From assembly GCF_000332475.2 (NCBI RefSeq), contig NZ_AOGX02000016.1, positions 1 through 64,000 of the forward strand: a stretch of DNA of 64,000 nt. The letters run 5' to 3'. The notes under the pieces were generated by a model that was not told the origin of the DNA, searched no databases, and saw only the letters and a program-made list of their open reading frames with translations. Source of the stretch: Leptospira yanagawae serovar Saopaulo str. Sao Paulo = ATCC 700523. Its GTDB lineage: Bacteria > Spirochaetota > Leptospiria > Leptospirales > Leptospiraceae. The position numbers and the translations under genes were made by a program. Positions 17,691 to 26,042 of this stretch are shown piece by piece. Numbering within the stretch: the first letter of the stretch is position 1; every line of letters begins with the position of its first letter.

Positions 17691-18976
17691 CGGGCAACCA
17701 AAAACAAACCAACAAAACTCTATGGGAAAGAAGATTAAAAAATGTTCCAAGAGGAGTAACAACCGCCTACCCTGTGTTTGCTGAAAAAGCAACCAATGCA
17801 GAGATTTGGGACATCGAAGGAAAACGTTTCATCGATTTTGGAGGTGGGATCGGAGTTCAAAACACAGGCCACTGCCATCCGAAAGTAGTCGCTGCCATCC
17901 ACAAACAAGTGGACAAGGTGCTCCATACTGCATTCCAAATCATGCCATACGAACCATACATTGATCTCTGCGAAAAATTAAATGCCAAAGCACCCATTGA
18001 TGGGGAAGCCAAAACCATTTTATTTTCTTCTGGGGCAGAAGCACTTGAGAATGCAGTGAAAATTGCAAGGGCAGCGACAGGAAGGCCAGGGATCATTAGT
18101 TTCCTTGGTGGATTCCATGGTCGTACGATGATGGCACTTGCCTTAACGGGGAAAGTCATTCCTTATAAAAAAGGATTTGGGCCATTTTCCAGTGATGTCT
18201 ACCACATCCCTTTCCCGATGGAGTACCATGGGGTAACAGAAGAAGATTCTTTAAAAGCGCTGAATAACTTATTCAAAGCAGATATCGATCCAACGCGTGT
18301 GGCAGCAATCGCCATCGAACCCGTGCAAGGTGAAGGTGGATTCTATATCGCTTCCCCAAGTTTCTTAATAAAACTAAGAGCCATTTGTGATGAACATGGA
18401 ATTTTACTCATTGCCGATGAAGTACAATCCGGATTTGCAAGGACTGGAAAACTTTTTGCGATTGAACACTCTGGAGTGAAACCAGACCTCATCACTACAG
18501 CAAAATCACTTGCTGCGGGAATGCCTCTATCTGCTGTGATTGGAAAAACATCCATCATGGATTCTGTGGAACCAGGTGGACTTGGAGGAACCTATGCAGG
18601 AAACCCAGTGGCCTGTGCAGCAGGAATTGCGGTGATGGACCTTATCGAAGAGGAAGGGATCCTTCAAAAATCAGTAAACTTAGGAAAACTTCTCATCCAA
18701 GAATTGAACGAAATCAAAAAAACCAACTTTCATATCGGCGAAATACGTGGGTTAGGTGGAATGGTAGCCTTTGAACTCGTAGAAAATGGGGACCCTCATA
18801 AACCTTCTGCTGACATGGCAAAAAAATTAACAACAAAAGCATTAGAACATGGACTTGTTTTACTCTCTTGTGGTGTGTATGGTAACGTGATTCGAATCCT
18901 CGTTCCCATCACCGCCGAGGAATCCATTGTAAAAGAAGGTCTAAACATCATAGCAAAATCATTAAAGGAAATCTAA
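17687..18976 (+). CDS. gabT: 4-aminobutyrate aminotransferase (class III)
   Basis: 429 residues, a PLP-dependent class III transaminase. It should convert GABA and 2-oxoglutarate to succinate semialdehyde and glutamate. Seen: the cofactor-phosphate loop SSGAEALENAVKIAR, GFHGRTMMAL, the Asp of the IADEVQSGFARTG motif and the PLP lysine in TTAKSLAAGMPLSAV (about 271). It could also accept putrescine, since no separate putrescine aminotransferase is seen in the locus; that is inference. It is coupled to gabD upstream (ATGA) and lies seven bases before the patD-like gene. Confidence 0.92.
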   Translation: MTGNQKQTNKTLWERRLKNVPRGVTTAYPVFAEKATNAEIWDIEGKRFIDFGGGIGVQNTGHCHPKVVAAIHKQVDKVLHTAFQIMPYEPYIDLCEKLNAKAPIDGEAKTILFSSGAEALENAVKIARAATGRPGIISFLGGFHGRTMMALALTGKVIPYKKGFGPFSSDVYHIPFPMEYHGVTEEDSLKALNNLFKADIDPTRVAAIAIEPVQGEGGFYIASPSFLIKLRAICDEHGILLIADEVQSGFARTGKLFAIEHSGVKPDLITTAKSLAAGMPLSAVIGKTSIMDSVEPGGLGGTYAGNPVACAAGIAVMDLIEEEGILQKSVNLGKLLIQELNEIKKTNFHIGEIRGLGGMVAFELVENGDPHKPSADMAKKLTTKALEHGLVLLSCGVYGNVIRILVPITAEESIVKEGLNIIAKSLKEI

Positions 18977-18983
18977 CGCAAGT

Positions 18984-20429
18984 ATGAAACAGTATAAACT
19001 TTGGATTGATGGGAAATGGACAAATACTTCCGGCGGAAAAACGATGGGCATCGAAGACCCAGCCACAGGCAAACAAATTGCAAAGGTTATTGATGCTAGT
19101 GCCGCCGATGTGGACAAAGCAGCCAAAGCGGCACACAAAGCCTTTTATGATGGTAGATGGTCGGGACTCACACCAAGCGAACGATCCAAAGCCATTTGGA
19201 AATTGGCAGACCTAATCGAAGAAAAATCAAAAGAATTTGCAAAATGGGAATCTCTCAATGCGGGAAAACCATACAAAAACTTAAGTTTGGCGGGAGACAT
19301 TCCGTTTGCAATCGATAACATTCGGTTTTTTGCAACAGCCGCACGTGATGTTCATGGAAGCCGTGCCAACGAATACCAACCAGGGTACACTTCTATCTTA
19401 CGAAGAGAACCTGTTGGTGTTGTTGGACAAATTGCCCCTTGGAACTACCCTCTACTTATGGCAGTTTGGAAATTTGGACCTGCTCTTGCTGCAGGTTGCA
19501 CCATCATCCTAAAACCAGCACCTGGGACTCCTATCACCACACTTATGTTAGCTGATCTCACGAAAAAAGCAGGTATCCCTGATGGAGTGATCAATATTGT
19601 CACTGGTGGTAATGCCACAGGACAAGCCATTGTAGACCATCCACTGGTTCGAATGGTATCCCTCACGGGTTCCACGGGCACTGGAAAAAACATCATGAAA
19701 TCTGCATCGGATTCTTTGAAACGAGTGCATTTAGAATTAGGTGGGAAGGCACCACTTGTGGTTTTTGATGATGTTGATATCAACTTGTTTGCCACAAAAG
19801 CGGCGTTTGGTGCCACTTGTAATTCGGGTCAGGACTGTACCGCAGCAACAAGGATCCTCGTACCAAAGTCTTTACAAAAAAAGATCACCGATGTTGTGGT
19901 GGACGCCATGAAAGCAGTCAAAGTGGGAGATCCTTTTAACGACAAAACTGAAATGGGACCACTCATCTCGCAAATTCACAGAGAACGAGTGATTGGTTTT
20001 ATGGACCGAGCCAAAAAACAAGGTGCTAAAATCCTAACAGGTGGTGGCATTCCAAAAGGATTCGATAAAGGGTATTTTTTTGAACCAACGGTTGTAACGG
20101 ATGTCAAACAAAACTTCGACATTGTGCAAAACGAAATTTTTGGTCCCGTTCTTACCATCCAATCTTATGATAAAGAAGAAGAAGCAGTAAAACTTGCTAA
20201 TGATGTGAATTATGGACTTGCCTCTTCTATTTGGACAAAGGATGTAGCACGCGCTATGCGAGTTGCAAAACGATTAGAGTTTGGCACCGTTTGGGTAAAT
20301 GACCACCTTCCGCTGGCATCAGAAACGCCACATGGTGGATTCAAACAATCTGGATTTGGAAAGGATCTATCGATTGAATCCGTAGGTGATTACCTCATCA
20401 CAAAACATGTGATGGTCGGAGGGGTTTAA
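18984..20429 (+). CDS. patD: Gamma-aminobutyraldehyde dehydrogenase (PatD/YdcW type)
   Basis: 481 residues, an aldehyde dehydrogenase of PatD type. It oxidises 4-aminobutyraldehyde to GABA. The motifs are APWNYPLLMAVWKFGPALAAG, SLTGSTGTGK, LELGGKAPLVVFDDVDI with the general-base Glu, and the catalytic Cys in NSGQDCTAATRI. The end, HGGFKQSGFGKDLS followed by ITKHVMVGG, is close to E. coli PatD as I remember it. Betaine-aldehyde dehydrogenase is the main alternative, but the gabT-gabD and YdcSTUV-like context favours PatD. It is the last gene of the plus-strand half of the polyamine locus. Confidence 0.87.
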   Translation: MKQYKLWIDGKWTNTSGGKTMGIEDPATGKQIAKVIDASAADVDKAAKAAHKAFYDGRWSGLTPSERSKAIWKLADLIEEKSKEFAKWESLNAGKPYKNLSLAGDIPFAIDNIRFFATAARDVHGSRANEYQPGYTSILRREPVGVVGQIAPWNYPLLMAVWKFGPALAAGCTIILKPAPGTPITTLMLADLTKKAGIPDGVINIVTGGNATGQAIVDHPLVRMVSLTGSTGTGKNIMKSASDSLKRVHLELGGKAPLVVFDDVDINLFATKAAFGATCNSGQDCTAATRILVPKSLQKKITDVVVDAMKAVKVGDPFNDKTEMGPLISQIHRERVIGFMDRAKKQGAKILTGGGIPKGFDKGYFFEPTVVTDVKQNFDIVQNEIFGPVLTIQSYDKEEEAVKLANDVNYGLASSIWTKDVARAMRVAKRLEFGTVWVNDHLPLASETPHGGFKQSGFGKDLSIESVGDYLITKHVMVGGV

Positions 20430-20472
20430 AATCTCATTTACATTTTAGAATTCTTTGGATGTCTAATACTTC

Positions 20473-21786
20473 ATGGCATCCAAAGAAAATTCTATCGTCT
20501 CTTTTTTCCAATGGTTAACCCCACGTTTCCACTTACTCGATGATTTAGACAAACCAGGTACCATTGAATCGGTTCAAAAAGGCGGGGAACTGGTTGGTTC
20601 CAATCTTTGGACTCTGATCTTTGCCATCTTCATCGCAAGCATTGGCCTCAATGTCAACTCCACTGCCGTCATCATTGGAGCCATGCTCATCTCTCCCCTC
20701 ATGGGTCCCATCGTTGGGGTTGGTTTTGCGGCCGCAACCAATGACTTTGACCAACTCAAACGTTTTTTACGAACACTTTCTGTGGCAACGATTGTGAGTA
20801 TCATCACATCGTTTGTTTATTTTTCACTCTCACCGATTAGTGAAGCCCAATCCGAACTCTTAGCACGCACAACACCTACCATTTATGATGCTCTGATTGC
20901 TCTTTTTGGTGGGGCAACTGGGATCATTGCCAATACGAGAAAAGAAAAAGGAACAGCAATTGCAGGCGTTGCCATTGCGACAGCCCTTATGCCTCCCCTT
21001 TGCACCGCAGGTTTTGGACTTTCCCAAGGGAACTTACAATACTTTTTTGGTGCGATTTATTTATACCTAATTAACTCCATCTTTATCGCAATTGCCACTT
21101 TCATTTTTGTGCGTTATATGGACTTCCCGAAAGTGGATTGGGGTCTTTACAAAGAAAAAGAAACCAAGGTAAAACTGTATTTATCTATTTTTGCCTTTAT
21201 AGTCATCATCCCTTCCGTATTTACAGCCTATCAAATTGTACGTTCCTCTTTTTATAAAGGGAAAGCAGAAGAGTTCATTCGAAAAGAAATCGTCACTGAA
21301 GGTAGGAGGGTTTTAGAAAAAAACATTGTATACGGTACTAAACCAAAAGTAGAAATCACTCTTCTTGGTTCCAAAATTGATCCCATTCAGGAAGAAGAAT
21401 TAAAAAATAAATTGAAATACTATTCGATGGAAGGAACCGAACTGGTGTTACACCAAGACTTATCCACAACAGGTCTTGACAAATTAAAATTTGAAATCCT
21501 TTCCGAAATTTACCAAAACCAAATGGATATGGTGAAATGGAATACCGAGATGATCGCCAAAGAATTGAAGATATTTTTTCCAAACTTGGTATCTGCAAGT
21601 TTTGCCAAAACAAAAAAGTTTGATATGAATGAAAATCATTATAAGGATACCAATTTATTTGATTCCGAATGGAAAAAACTTCCGACAAAAGACGAGATGG
21701 AAAAATTGGAAGCATACATCCAATTGAGGTCTGGTGAAACAGAAATTGAACTGATCACAAGGCTCGAGGCAAATCCAAAACTTTAA
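20473..21786 (+). CDS. DUF389 / TIGR00341-type membrane protein
   Basis: 437 residues. The N-terminal half (about 45-260) has around six hydrophobic segments with the strong DUF389 pattern SIGLNVNSTAVIIGAMLISPLMGPIVGVGFA and the second conserved block GVAIATALMPPLCTAGFGL. The C-terminal half is a soluble, charged domain (about 265-437). The family's function is not established; it sits in the inner membrane. It starts 43 bases after patD, on the same strand. Whether it belongs to the polyamine operon is uncertain; it converges with the next minus-strand gene. Confidence 0.82.
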   Translation: MASKENSIVSFFQWLTPRFHLLDDLDKPGTIESVQKGGELVGSNLWTLIFAIFIASIGLNVNSTAVIIGAMLISPLMGPIVGVGFAAATNDFDQLKRFLRTLSVATIVSIITSFVYFSLSPISEAQSELLARTTPTIYDALIALFGGATGIIANTRKEKGTAIAGVAIATALMPPLCTAGFGLSQGNLQYFFGAIYLYLINSIFIAIATFIFVRYMDFPKVDWGLYKEKETKVKLYLSIFAFIVIIPSVFTAYQIVRSSFYKGKAEEFIRKEIVTEGRRVLEKNIVYGTKPKVEITLLGSKIDPIQEEELKNKLKYYSMEGTELVLHQDLSTTGLDKLKFEILSEIYQNQMDMVKWNTEMIAKELKIFFPNLVSASFAKTKKFDMNENHYKDTNLFDSEWKKLPTKDEMEKLEAYIQLRSGETEIELITRLEANPKL

Positions 21787-21842
21787 CCCCGTGAATGGTT
21801 GGGAAACGAAATCCACATCTCAAAAAAAAGAAAATCTGTTGG

Positions 21843-22490
21843 TTACGTGAGGGATGCTTGTTTCAAAAACTCTTTGAAGGTATCAATTTCTTTGGTGAAA
21901 AAAACTGGTTTTGGTGATTTCAGATCCTTTAACAAAAACACAATGCCTTGGTTGTGGAGGACCACTTGTTCGAGTTCATCCGGAGTATATGTGTAGGTTA
22001 CATTCCCTGAATGGAACAAAAACCTACCATTGTCTTCCTTTAATGTTCCGCTGCCAACACGTTTGAAATTACGTAGTCCATCTTCCAAAAGGTCTAAATC
22101 CTCTGAACCTTCACCAAACGGCAGTTTCCCGCCATGGTCCAAATACAAGGTTCCATCTATCGTAAAATGACTTTCTTTGGGGGGTACTGGCTCTAATTCC
22201 AAATTCCCAGATTCTGTTGGCCTTAGCACTTCTGACTTTTGAACGACAGACGGAGTCTGTTCTTCTGGGTAAGAATAGGAAAGGTGGCGGTCATCGGGTA
22301 TCGAACGTTCCCTCCGAATCCTTTCATCCAACTGCGGGGAAATGGGAGGCGTTTGGGGCATCCGGAATGGGCTTTGTGACTGCGGTTTTCGGGATTGATA
22401 GGCTGTTTGTTTTGGCTTCTGCGGGGAAAGTGCTACGTAAATGAAGCATAAAACTCCCACGAGGATCATTGCGAATGCGGCAAACAACAT
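21843..22490 (-). CDS. Anchored hypothetical protein
   Basis: 215 residues, not recognised. Residues 2-22 form one membrane helix (LFAAFAMILVGVLCFIYVAL), which could be an uncleaved anchor. About 25-105 are proline-, serine- and glutamine-rich and probably disordered. The C-terminal ~100 residues look beta-rich and folded (FTIDGTLYLDHGGKLPFG, RFLFHSGNVTYTYTPDELEQ). It diverges from the PpiD-like gene, sharing an 85-base promoter region with an inverted repeat. It is probably an inner-membrane protein facing the periplasm; no function can be given. Confidence 0.65.
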   Translation of the reverse strand: MLFAAFAMILVGVLCFIYVALSPQKPKQTAYQSRKPQSQSPFRMPQTPPISPQLDERIRRERSIPDDRHLSYSYPEEQTPSVVQKSEVLRPTESGNLELEPVPPKESHFTIDGTLYLDHGGKLPFGEGSEDLDLLEDGLRNFKRVGSGTLKEDNGRFLFHSGNVTYTYTPDELEQVVLHNQGIVFLLKDLKSPKPVFFTKEIDTFKEFLKQASLT

Positions 22491-22517
22491 ACTACCTATA
22501 TTATCTGGACAAAGTAC

Positions 22518-22554
22518 AAATCCCTTGATTACATTTTTTCTTTACAAGGGGTTT
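22518..22554. promoter_or_regulatory. Inverted repeat in a divergent promoter region
   Basis: AAATCCCTTG (22518-22527) and CAAGGGGTTT (22545-22554) are inverted copies with one mismatch, separated by a T-rich 17-base loop. It lies between the divergent starts at 22490 and 22576, so it could be an operator. The loop makes a terminator unlikely. No family assigned. Confidence 0.3.
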
Positions 22555-22575
22555 GGAAACGGAAACCTTTCCTTT

Positions 22576-23817
22576 ATGTTCGAAGATGAACCCTCTACCC
22601 TCAAAGAAAAAATTTATCGTACCATCATTGCTCTCTTTTTATTCATATTGGTAGGAACCTTAATCATTACCTTTTTGCCAGGAGACGCAGAACAAAGTCT
22701 CATCGGTGCCATCACAGGTCAGAATTCCACAAAAGCAGGTTCCGTTGCCGGAAGGAGTATCCCAGTGGATTACTTCAATGCAGCCAAACGTGATTGTTAT
22801 TATGCATACCAACAATATGGTCGTGATGCCGCACAAAACCCAGAGGTTTTGAACTCTTGCGCTTACTCCGCTGTACGCGAGTTGTACATCGCCAATGACA
22901 TTGCTTCTTCTGTTGGTTTCCAAGTTTCGGAAATCAGCATCAAACGGGAGATGTCAAAACAAGCTCGCGAAATCCACAAGGAATCCGTAAGCCAAGCTGG
23001 GTACGGAGAAGAAGATTCTAGGTCCCTTTCGGAAATTTACCAACAAATTTACCGTTCTGCCCCAATGAATTACCGGATTGATTCAGCGACAAGGTATGCT
23101 CTTTTCCCTAATTTTATCGAACAAAACTTCAAACCAACAGATAACGAAGTTGAATTGGAAAGTGAAGCCAAACGTGCTAAAATTTCTTTCCGTTTGGTCG
23201 CCATCTCGGAAGTCAATTTACTCAATGCAGTGGAAGCCAAAATCAATATCACTGATGCAGAATTACAAAAAGAATATGATAAGGAAAAACAAGAAGGCAC
23301 TCTCTCCAAAGACCCTGCAGGGAACTTTGTCAGTTTTGAAGTGAGAAAACCTCTCCTCCTATCCAAACTCAAATTTGACCGAAAACGAAAAGAAGTAGAA
23401 GTTTGGAAAGGGCGCATCAGTCAAAAAATTTCAGAACCAAATGCCTTGGATGCCATTGCCAAAGAATCAGGCCAACCCATTGAAACTGTTTCTGGTGTCT
23501 CACTTTCTGATCTCAAACTTGTGACGTCCAATAAAGGGAATAGTTACCGATTGGCCAATTCGAGCCAATTCTGGGAATCCCTTGCAAACGATCCGTTTAG
23601 CAAAAAAACAGTTGTGGGTCCTTTCTCAGACAATGACAAACAAGTTTATGTTGAATTTGGGGAATTGACTTACGGACAACCCACAGCGTCAAAACCGCAA
23701 GACCAAGCTGCAGATTTTTTGAAACAAAGACAACTTTACAGCTTTTTTCTTGAAATAAACCAGTCCTTGGCAGCAGAATACAACGTAGAGAAAAAAGGCC
23801 TTCTCTCTTTAGAATAA
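22576..23817 (+). CDS. PpiD/SurA-like anchored chaperone without a clear PPIase domain
   Basis: 413 residues from the ATG at 22576. An earlier in-frame ATG at 22441 would run into the divergent gene, and the N-terminus MFEDEPSTLKEKIYRTI then a membrane helix (about 17-38) fits a PpiD-like start. The rest is periplasmic and helix-rich (SurA_N-like, about 60-240) with ITDAELQKEYDKEK and VRKPLLLSKLKF as in PpiD/SurA linkers. No parvulin catalytic signature was recognised. It probably assists folding of exported proteins. Its stop overlaps the cheX ATG by one base. Confidence 0.6.
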   Translation: MFEDEPSTLKEKIYRTIIALFLFILVGTLIITFLPGDAEQSLIGAITGQNSTKAGSVAGRSIPVDYFNAAKRDCYYAYQQYGRDAAQNPEVLNSCAYSAVRELYIANDIASSVGFQVSEISIKREMSKQAREIHKESVSQAGYGEEDSRSLSEIYQQIYRSAPMNYRIDSATRYALFPNFIEQNFKPTDNEVELESEAKRAKISFRLVAISEVNLLNAVEAKINITDAELQKEYDKEKQEGTLSKDPAGNFVSFEVRKPLLLSKLKFDRKRKEVEVWKGRISQKISEPNALDAIAKESGQPIETVSGVSLSDLKLVTSNKGNSYRLANSSQFWESLANDPFSKKTVVGPFSDNDKQVYVEFGELTYGQPTASKPQDQAADFLKQRQLYSFFLEINQSLAAEYNVEKKGLLSLE

Positions 23818-24281
23818 TGCAAATCAAAGCCGACTTCATCAACCCATTCCTGGAAGCAGCCACCATCGTTTTTCGCGATGTATTACAACAGGACTTAATC
23901 CGCGGGAAAATTGGGATCAAAGATTCACCGGCTCCAAGCCATGAGATTGCCATCGTGATTGGAGTTGTGGGATCTTTTAGTGGTGAAGTTGTTTATAGTA
24001 TGAACTACGATGCTGCGTATAAAATTTCGCGTAAACTAGTTCCAGGTTTGTCTGATGAAGATGTGAAAAATGAATACAAAGACATCTTAGGTGAGATTGC
24101 CAACATGACGACGGGTAATGCGATGAATATCTTCACATCGGCAGGCCAGTCAGTGGAAATCACCACACCAAACATCCAAGAAACGCAAAGCACATCGGTT
24201 CGATTCAACAAAAAGCCAACTCTTTCCATCAACTTATACTCTAAGTTTGGAAGGATTGAAGTGAACGTCGCCATCGCGTGA
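23817..24281 (+). CDS. cheX: CheX-type CheY-P phosphatase
   Basis: 154 residues with the CheC/CheX fold. The E-x3-N phosphatase motif is in GEIANMTTGNAMN (Glu about 86, Asn about 90), so it should dephosphorylate CheY-P, as in other spirochaetes where CheX is the main phosphatase. The opening MQIKADFINPFLEAA and the closing NLYSKFGRIEVNVAI fit CheX. The start codon overlaps the PpiD-like stop (TAATG). The rest of the chemotaxis machinery is not in the window. It ends 12 bases from the convergent TPR gene. Confidence 0.88.
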   Translation: MQIKADFINPFLEAATIVFRDVLQQDLIRGKIGIKDSPAPSHEIAIVIGVVGSFSGEVVYSMNYDAAYKISRKLVPGLSDEDVKNEYKDILGEIANMTTGNAMNIFTSAGQSVEITTPNIQETQSTSVRFNKKPTLSINLYSKFGRIEVNVAIA

Positions 24282-24293
24282 TGGCATTTCTCT

Positions 24294-25313
24294 TTAGATT
24301 GCAGAACCAAGAACCCGCAATCGTTCCCGTGTTTCCTTTCGGAAATCAAGTCCCGGTTTTGGATTTTTCCCTTCGATCCCATTGAGATAGAGTTGGTAGT
24401 ATTTAAGCGAACGTTCTAAATCACGTTCGTCCCAACTGCTTTCATAAATTTTTCCCATATAATAATGTGCGGGTAAAAACTCTTCTGATTCTTTAAAGTT
24501 TTTTATGATATTCACTAGTTGGTGTGCTGCCGATCGGTATTCTTTTTTACGAATGAGGAGAGTAGCCATCGCATAATGTGATCTAGGTGTGAGTTCTGGG
24601 TGTTTTGGAAATTCAGTTACTAATTTTAAATATTCTCTGTAAGCCTTTTCTTCGGACTCTGGATTTCCAATCCGATCCAATGACCTTGCGAGTTCAAATT
24701 GAGATTTGATTTTTAGCTCTGCATCTTCTTGTTTTTCAATAAGTCCAGATGACTCCTTCTCTTTTCCATCCAATCCAAATAAATTTGTATTTTCAACGCG
24801 AGAGAATTTGGCCGCATCTCCTTCTTTTGCATACGAGGAAGCAAACTCTTGTTCTGCGGACTTTTTCTGATCCCTTGATAAATACGCTTTTCCCTTTTGG
24901 AAAGATGCGTTAGAAGGATCGATCACTTCTTTCTTTTTTTTCTTTTTGGAATCAGATTTTGAACTATTTGTTAAACTACCTGATTTCGATTGAATTCCAT
25001 TGGCAGAAACCAAATCTTCTTTCGGTGTTGTTGGATTCGAATTGCCTACAAACGAAGAATTAGAAGGATTTATGTTTTTGGAATCTGAATCAATTGTACT
25101 TTGTTTTGCACCATTTTGGATCAATTTGGAGCGGTTTGTATCAAGTGGCTCTTTTTCTTTTGTTTCATTCCATGTTTCAGGAAAAGGTAAATAGATTTCT
25201 GTCGTTTCAGCACCTAACCGAGTGTAAGAGGGAAATAGAGTAGAACATACAATCAGCCCAAAAGACAACCATTGTTTGGAAAACATGGGAAATCCGCGAA
25301 AAAATGAAATCAT
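24294..25313 (-). CDS. Exported TPR protein of the OmpA operon
   Basis: 339 residues. The N-terminus (MFSKQWLSFGLIVCSTLFPS from Met10) looks like a signal peptide, followed by a Ser/Lys-rich disordered stretch (about 55-135). From about 135 to 330 there are TPR-like helices (ASFQKGKAYLSRDQKKSAEQEF, EEKAYREYLKLVTEFPKHPEL, AAHQLVNIIKNF). It probably acts in the periplasm as a scaffold. Its ATG overlaps the stop of the anchored linker gene by four bases, so it is the third gene of the OmpA operon. No enzymatic motif is seen. Confidence 0.72.
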   Translation of the reverse strand: MISFFRGFPMFSKQWLSFGLIVCSTLFPSYTRLGAETTEIYLPFPETWNETKEKEPLDTNRSKLIQNGAKQSTIDSDSKNINPSNSSFVGNSNPTTPKEDLVSANGIQSKSGSLTNSSKSDSKKKKKKEVIDPSNASFQKGKAYLSRDQKKSAEQEFASSYAKEGDAAKFSRVENTNLFGLDGKEKESSGLIEKQEDAELKIKSQFELARSLDRIGNPESEEKAYREYLKLVTEFPKHPELTPRSHYAMATLLIRKKEYRSAAHQLVNIIKNFKESEEFLPAHYYMGKIYESSWDERDLERSLKYYQLYLNGIEGKNPKPGLDFRKETRERLRVLGSAI

Positions 25314-26038
25314 CTTTGTTCTTTTGGAATCCGTTCCAAACTTCTTGGTTTTCCAACCGCTTCTTTGGATTCAGGAGGTTTTGGTAATTTTAAAGTTTCC
25401 AAATTTTTTTCTTCGTTCTTTTCCTTCACCTTTTTCTCTAATTCTGAAACACGTGTTAACATCCGTTGCATCCGAAGTTCGTCATCTGAGGCATTGGAAG
25501 GTTCAATCGATTCTTTCGGAGCAAGGGGTTGCACATCAATAGGAGCAGGGATTAGACCATCACCTGACGGAGTATAGATGGGAGGAACAGAAGTATCTTC
25601 CGTTTTACGATTACGAAAATCATATTCTTTTCCCAAAAACTCTTGTTCTTCGGGAATGGTATCATGAGAATAACCATTGGATTCACGTTCACTTAAGAAA
25701 TCAAATTGCATACGTCGATTGGATTCATATTTCAAATCTTCAGGATCTGACATTCGGACGTCTTTTCGTTTCCGATTGTAATCCCTTTCAATCTCTGTAA
25801 TAAACAAACTGCGAGTGTCTTGTGCCAATTGTTGACCCTGTGGTTTTGCATTTTCCCATCCATGAGACCAACCGATGTAAATCGCCATGATAAGAAAAAA
25901 AACAAAAAGAGCGATGGCTATTTTTTTGAGTAAATCTTGGACTTGAGGGGGGATTTTATCCACAAGGCCATCCACTGCCCCCATCATTTTTTGAGTGTCT
26001 ACATTGACTTTGGGTATATTGATATTTTTGATATCCAC
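25310..26038 (-). CDS. Single-pass membrane protein of the OmpA operon
   Basis: 242 residues, unrecognised. Residues 1-37 are cytoplasmic, 38-60 form one membrane helix (KKIAIALFVFFLIMAIYIGW), and the rest is hydrophilic, probably periplasmic, rich in Pro/Glu, with a short coiled-coil heptad region near 205-225 (MLTRVSELEKKVKEKNEEKN). The start is a GTG with GGAAGAG seven bases upstream, just after the OmpA stop. Its position between an OmpA-type protein and a TPR protein suggests an inner-membrane link to them. Confidence 0.65.
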   Translation of the reverse strand: MDIKNINIPKVNVDTQKMMGAVDGLVDKIPPQVQDLLKKIAIALFVFFLIMAIYIGWSHGWENAKPQGQQLAQDTRSLFITEIERDYNRKRKDVRMSDPEDLKYESNRRMQFDFLSERESNGYSHDTIPEEQEFLGKEYDFRNRKTEDTSVPPIYTPSGDGLIPAPIDVQPLAPKESIEPSNASDDELRMQRMLTRVSELEKKVKEKNEEKNLETLKLPKPPESKEAVGKPRSLERIPKEQR

Positions 26039-26042
26039 AGTT

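Noticed and set aside
22441..22575. Upstream extension of the PpiD-like protein
   Set aside because: It would overlap the divergent gene start at 22490 and the extension lacks any membrane or signal feature that the ATG at 22576 gives.
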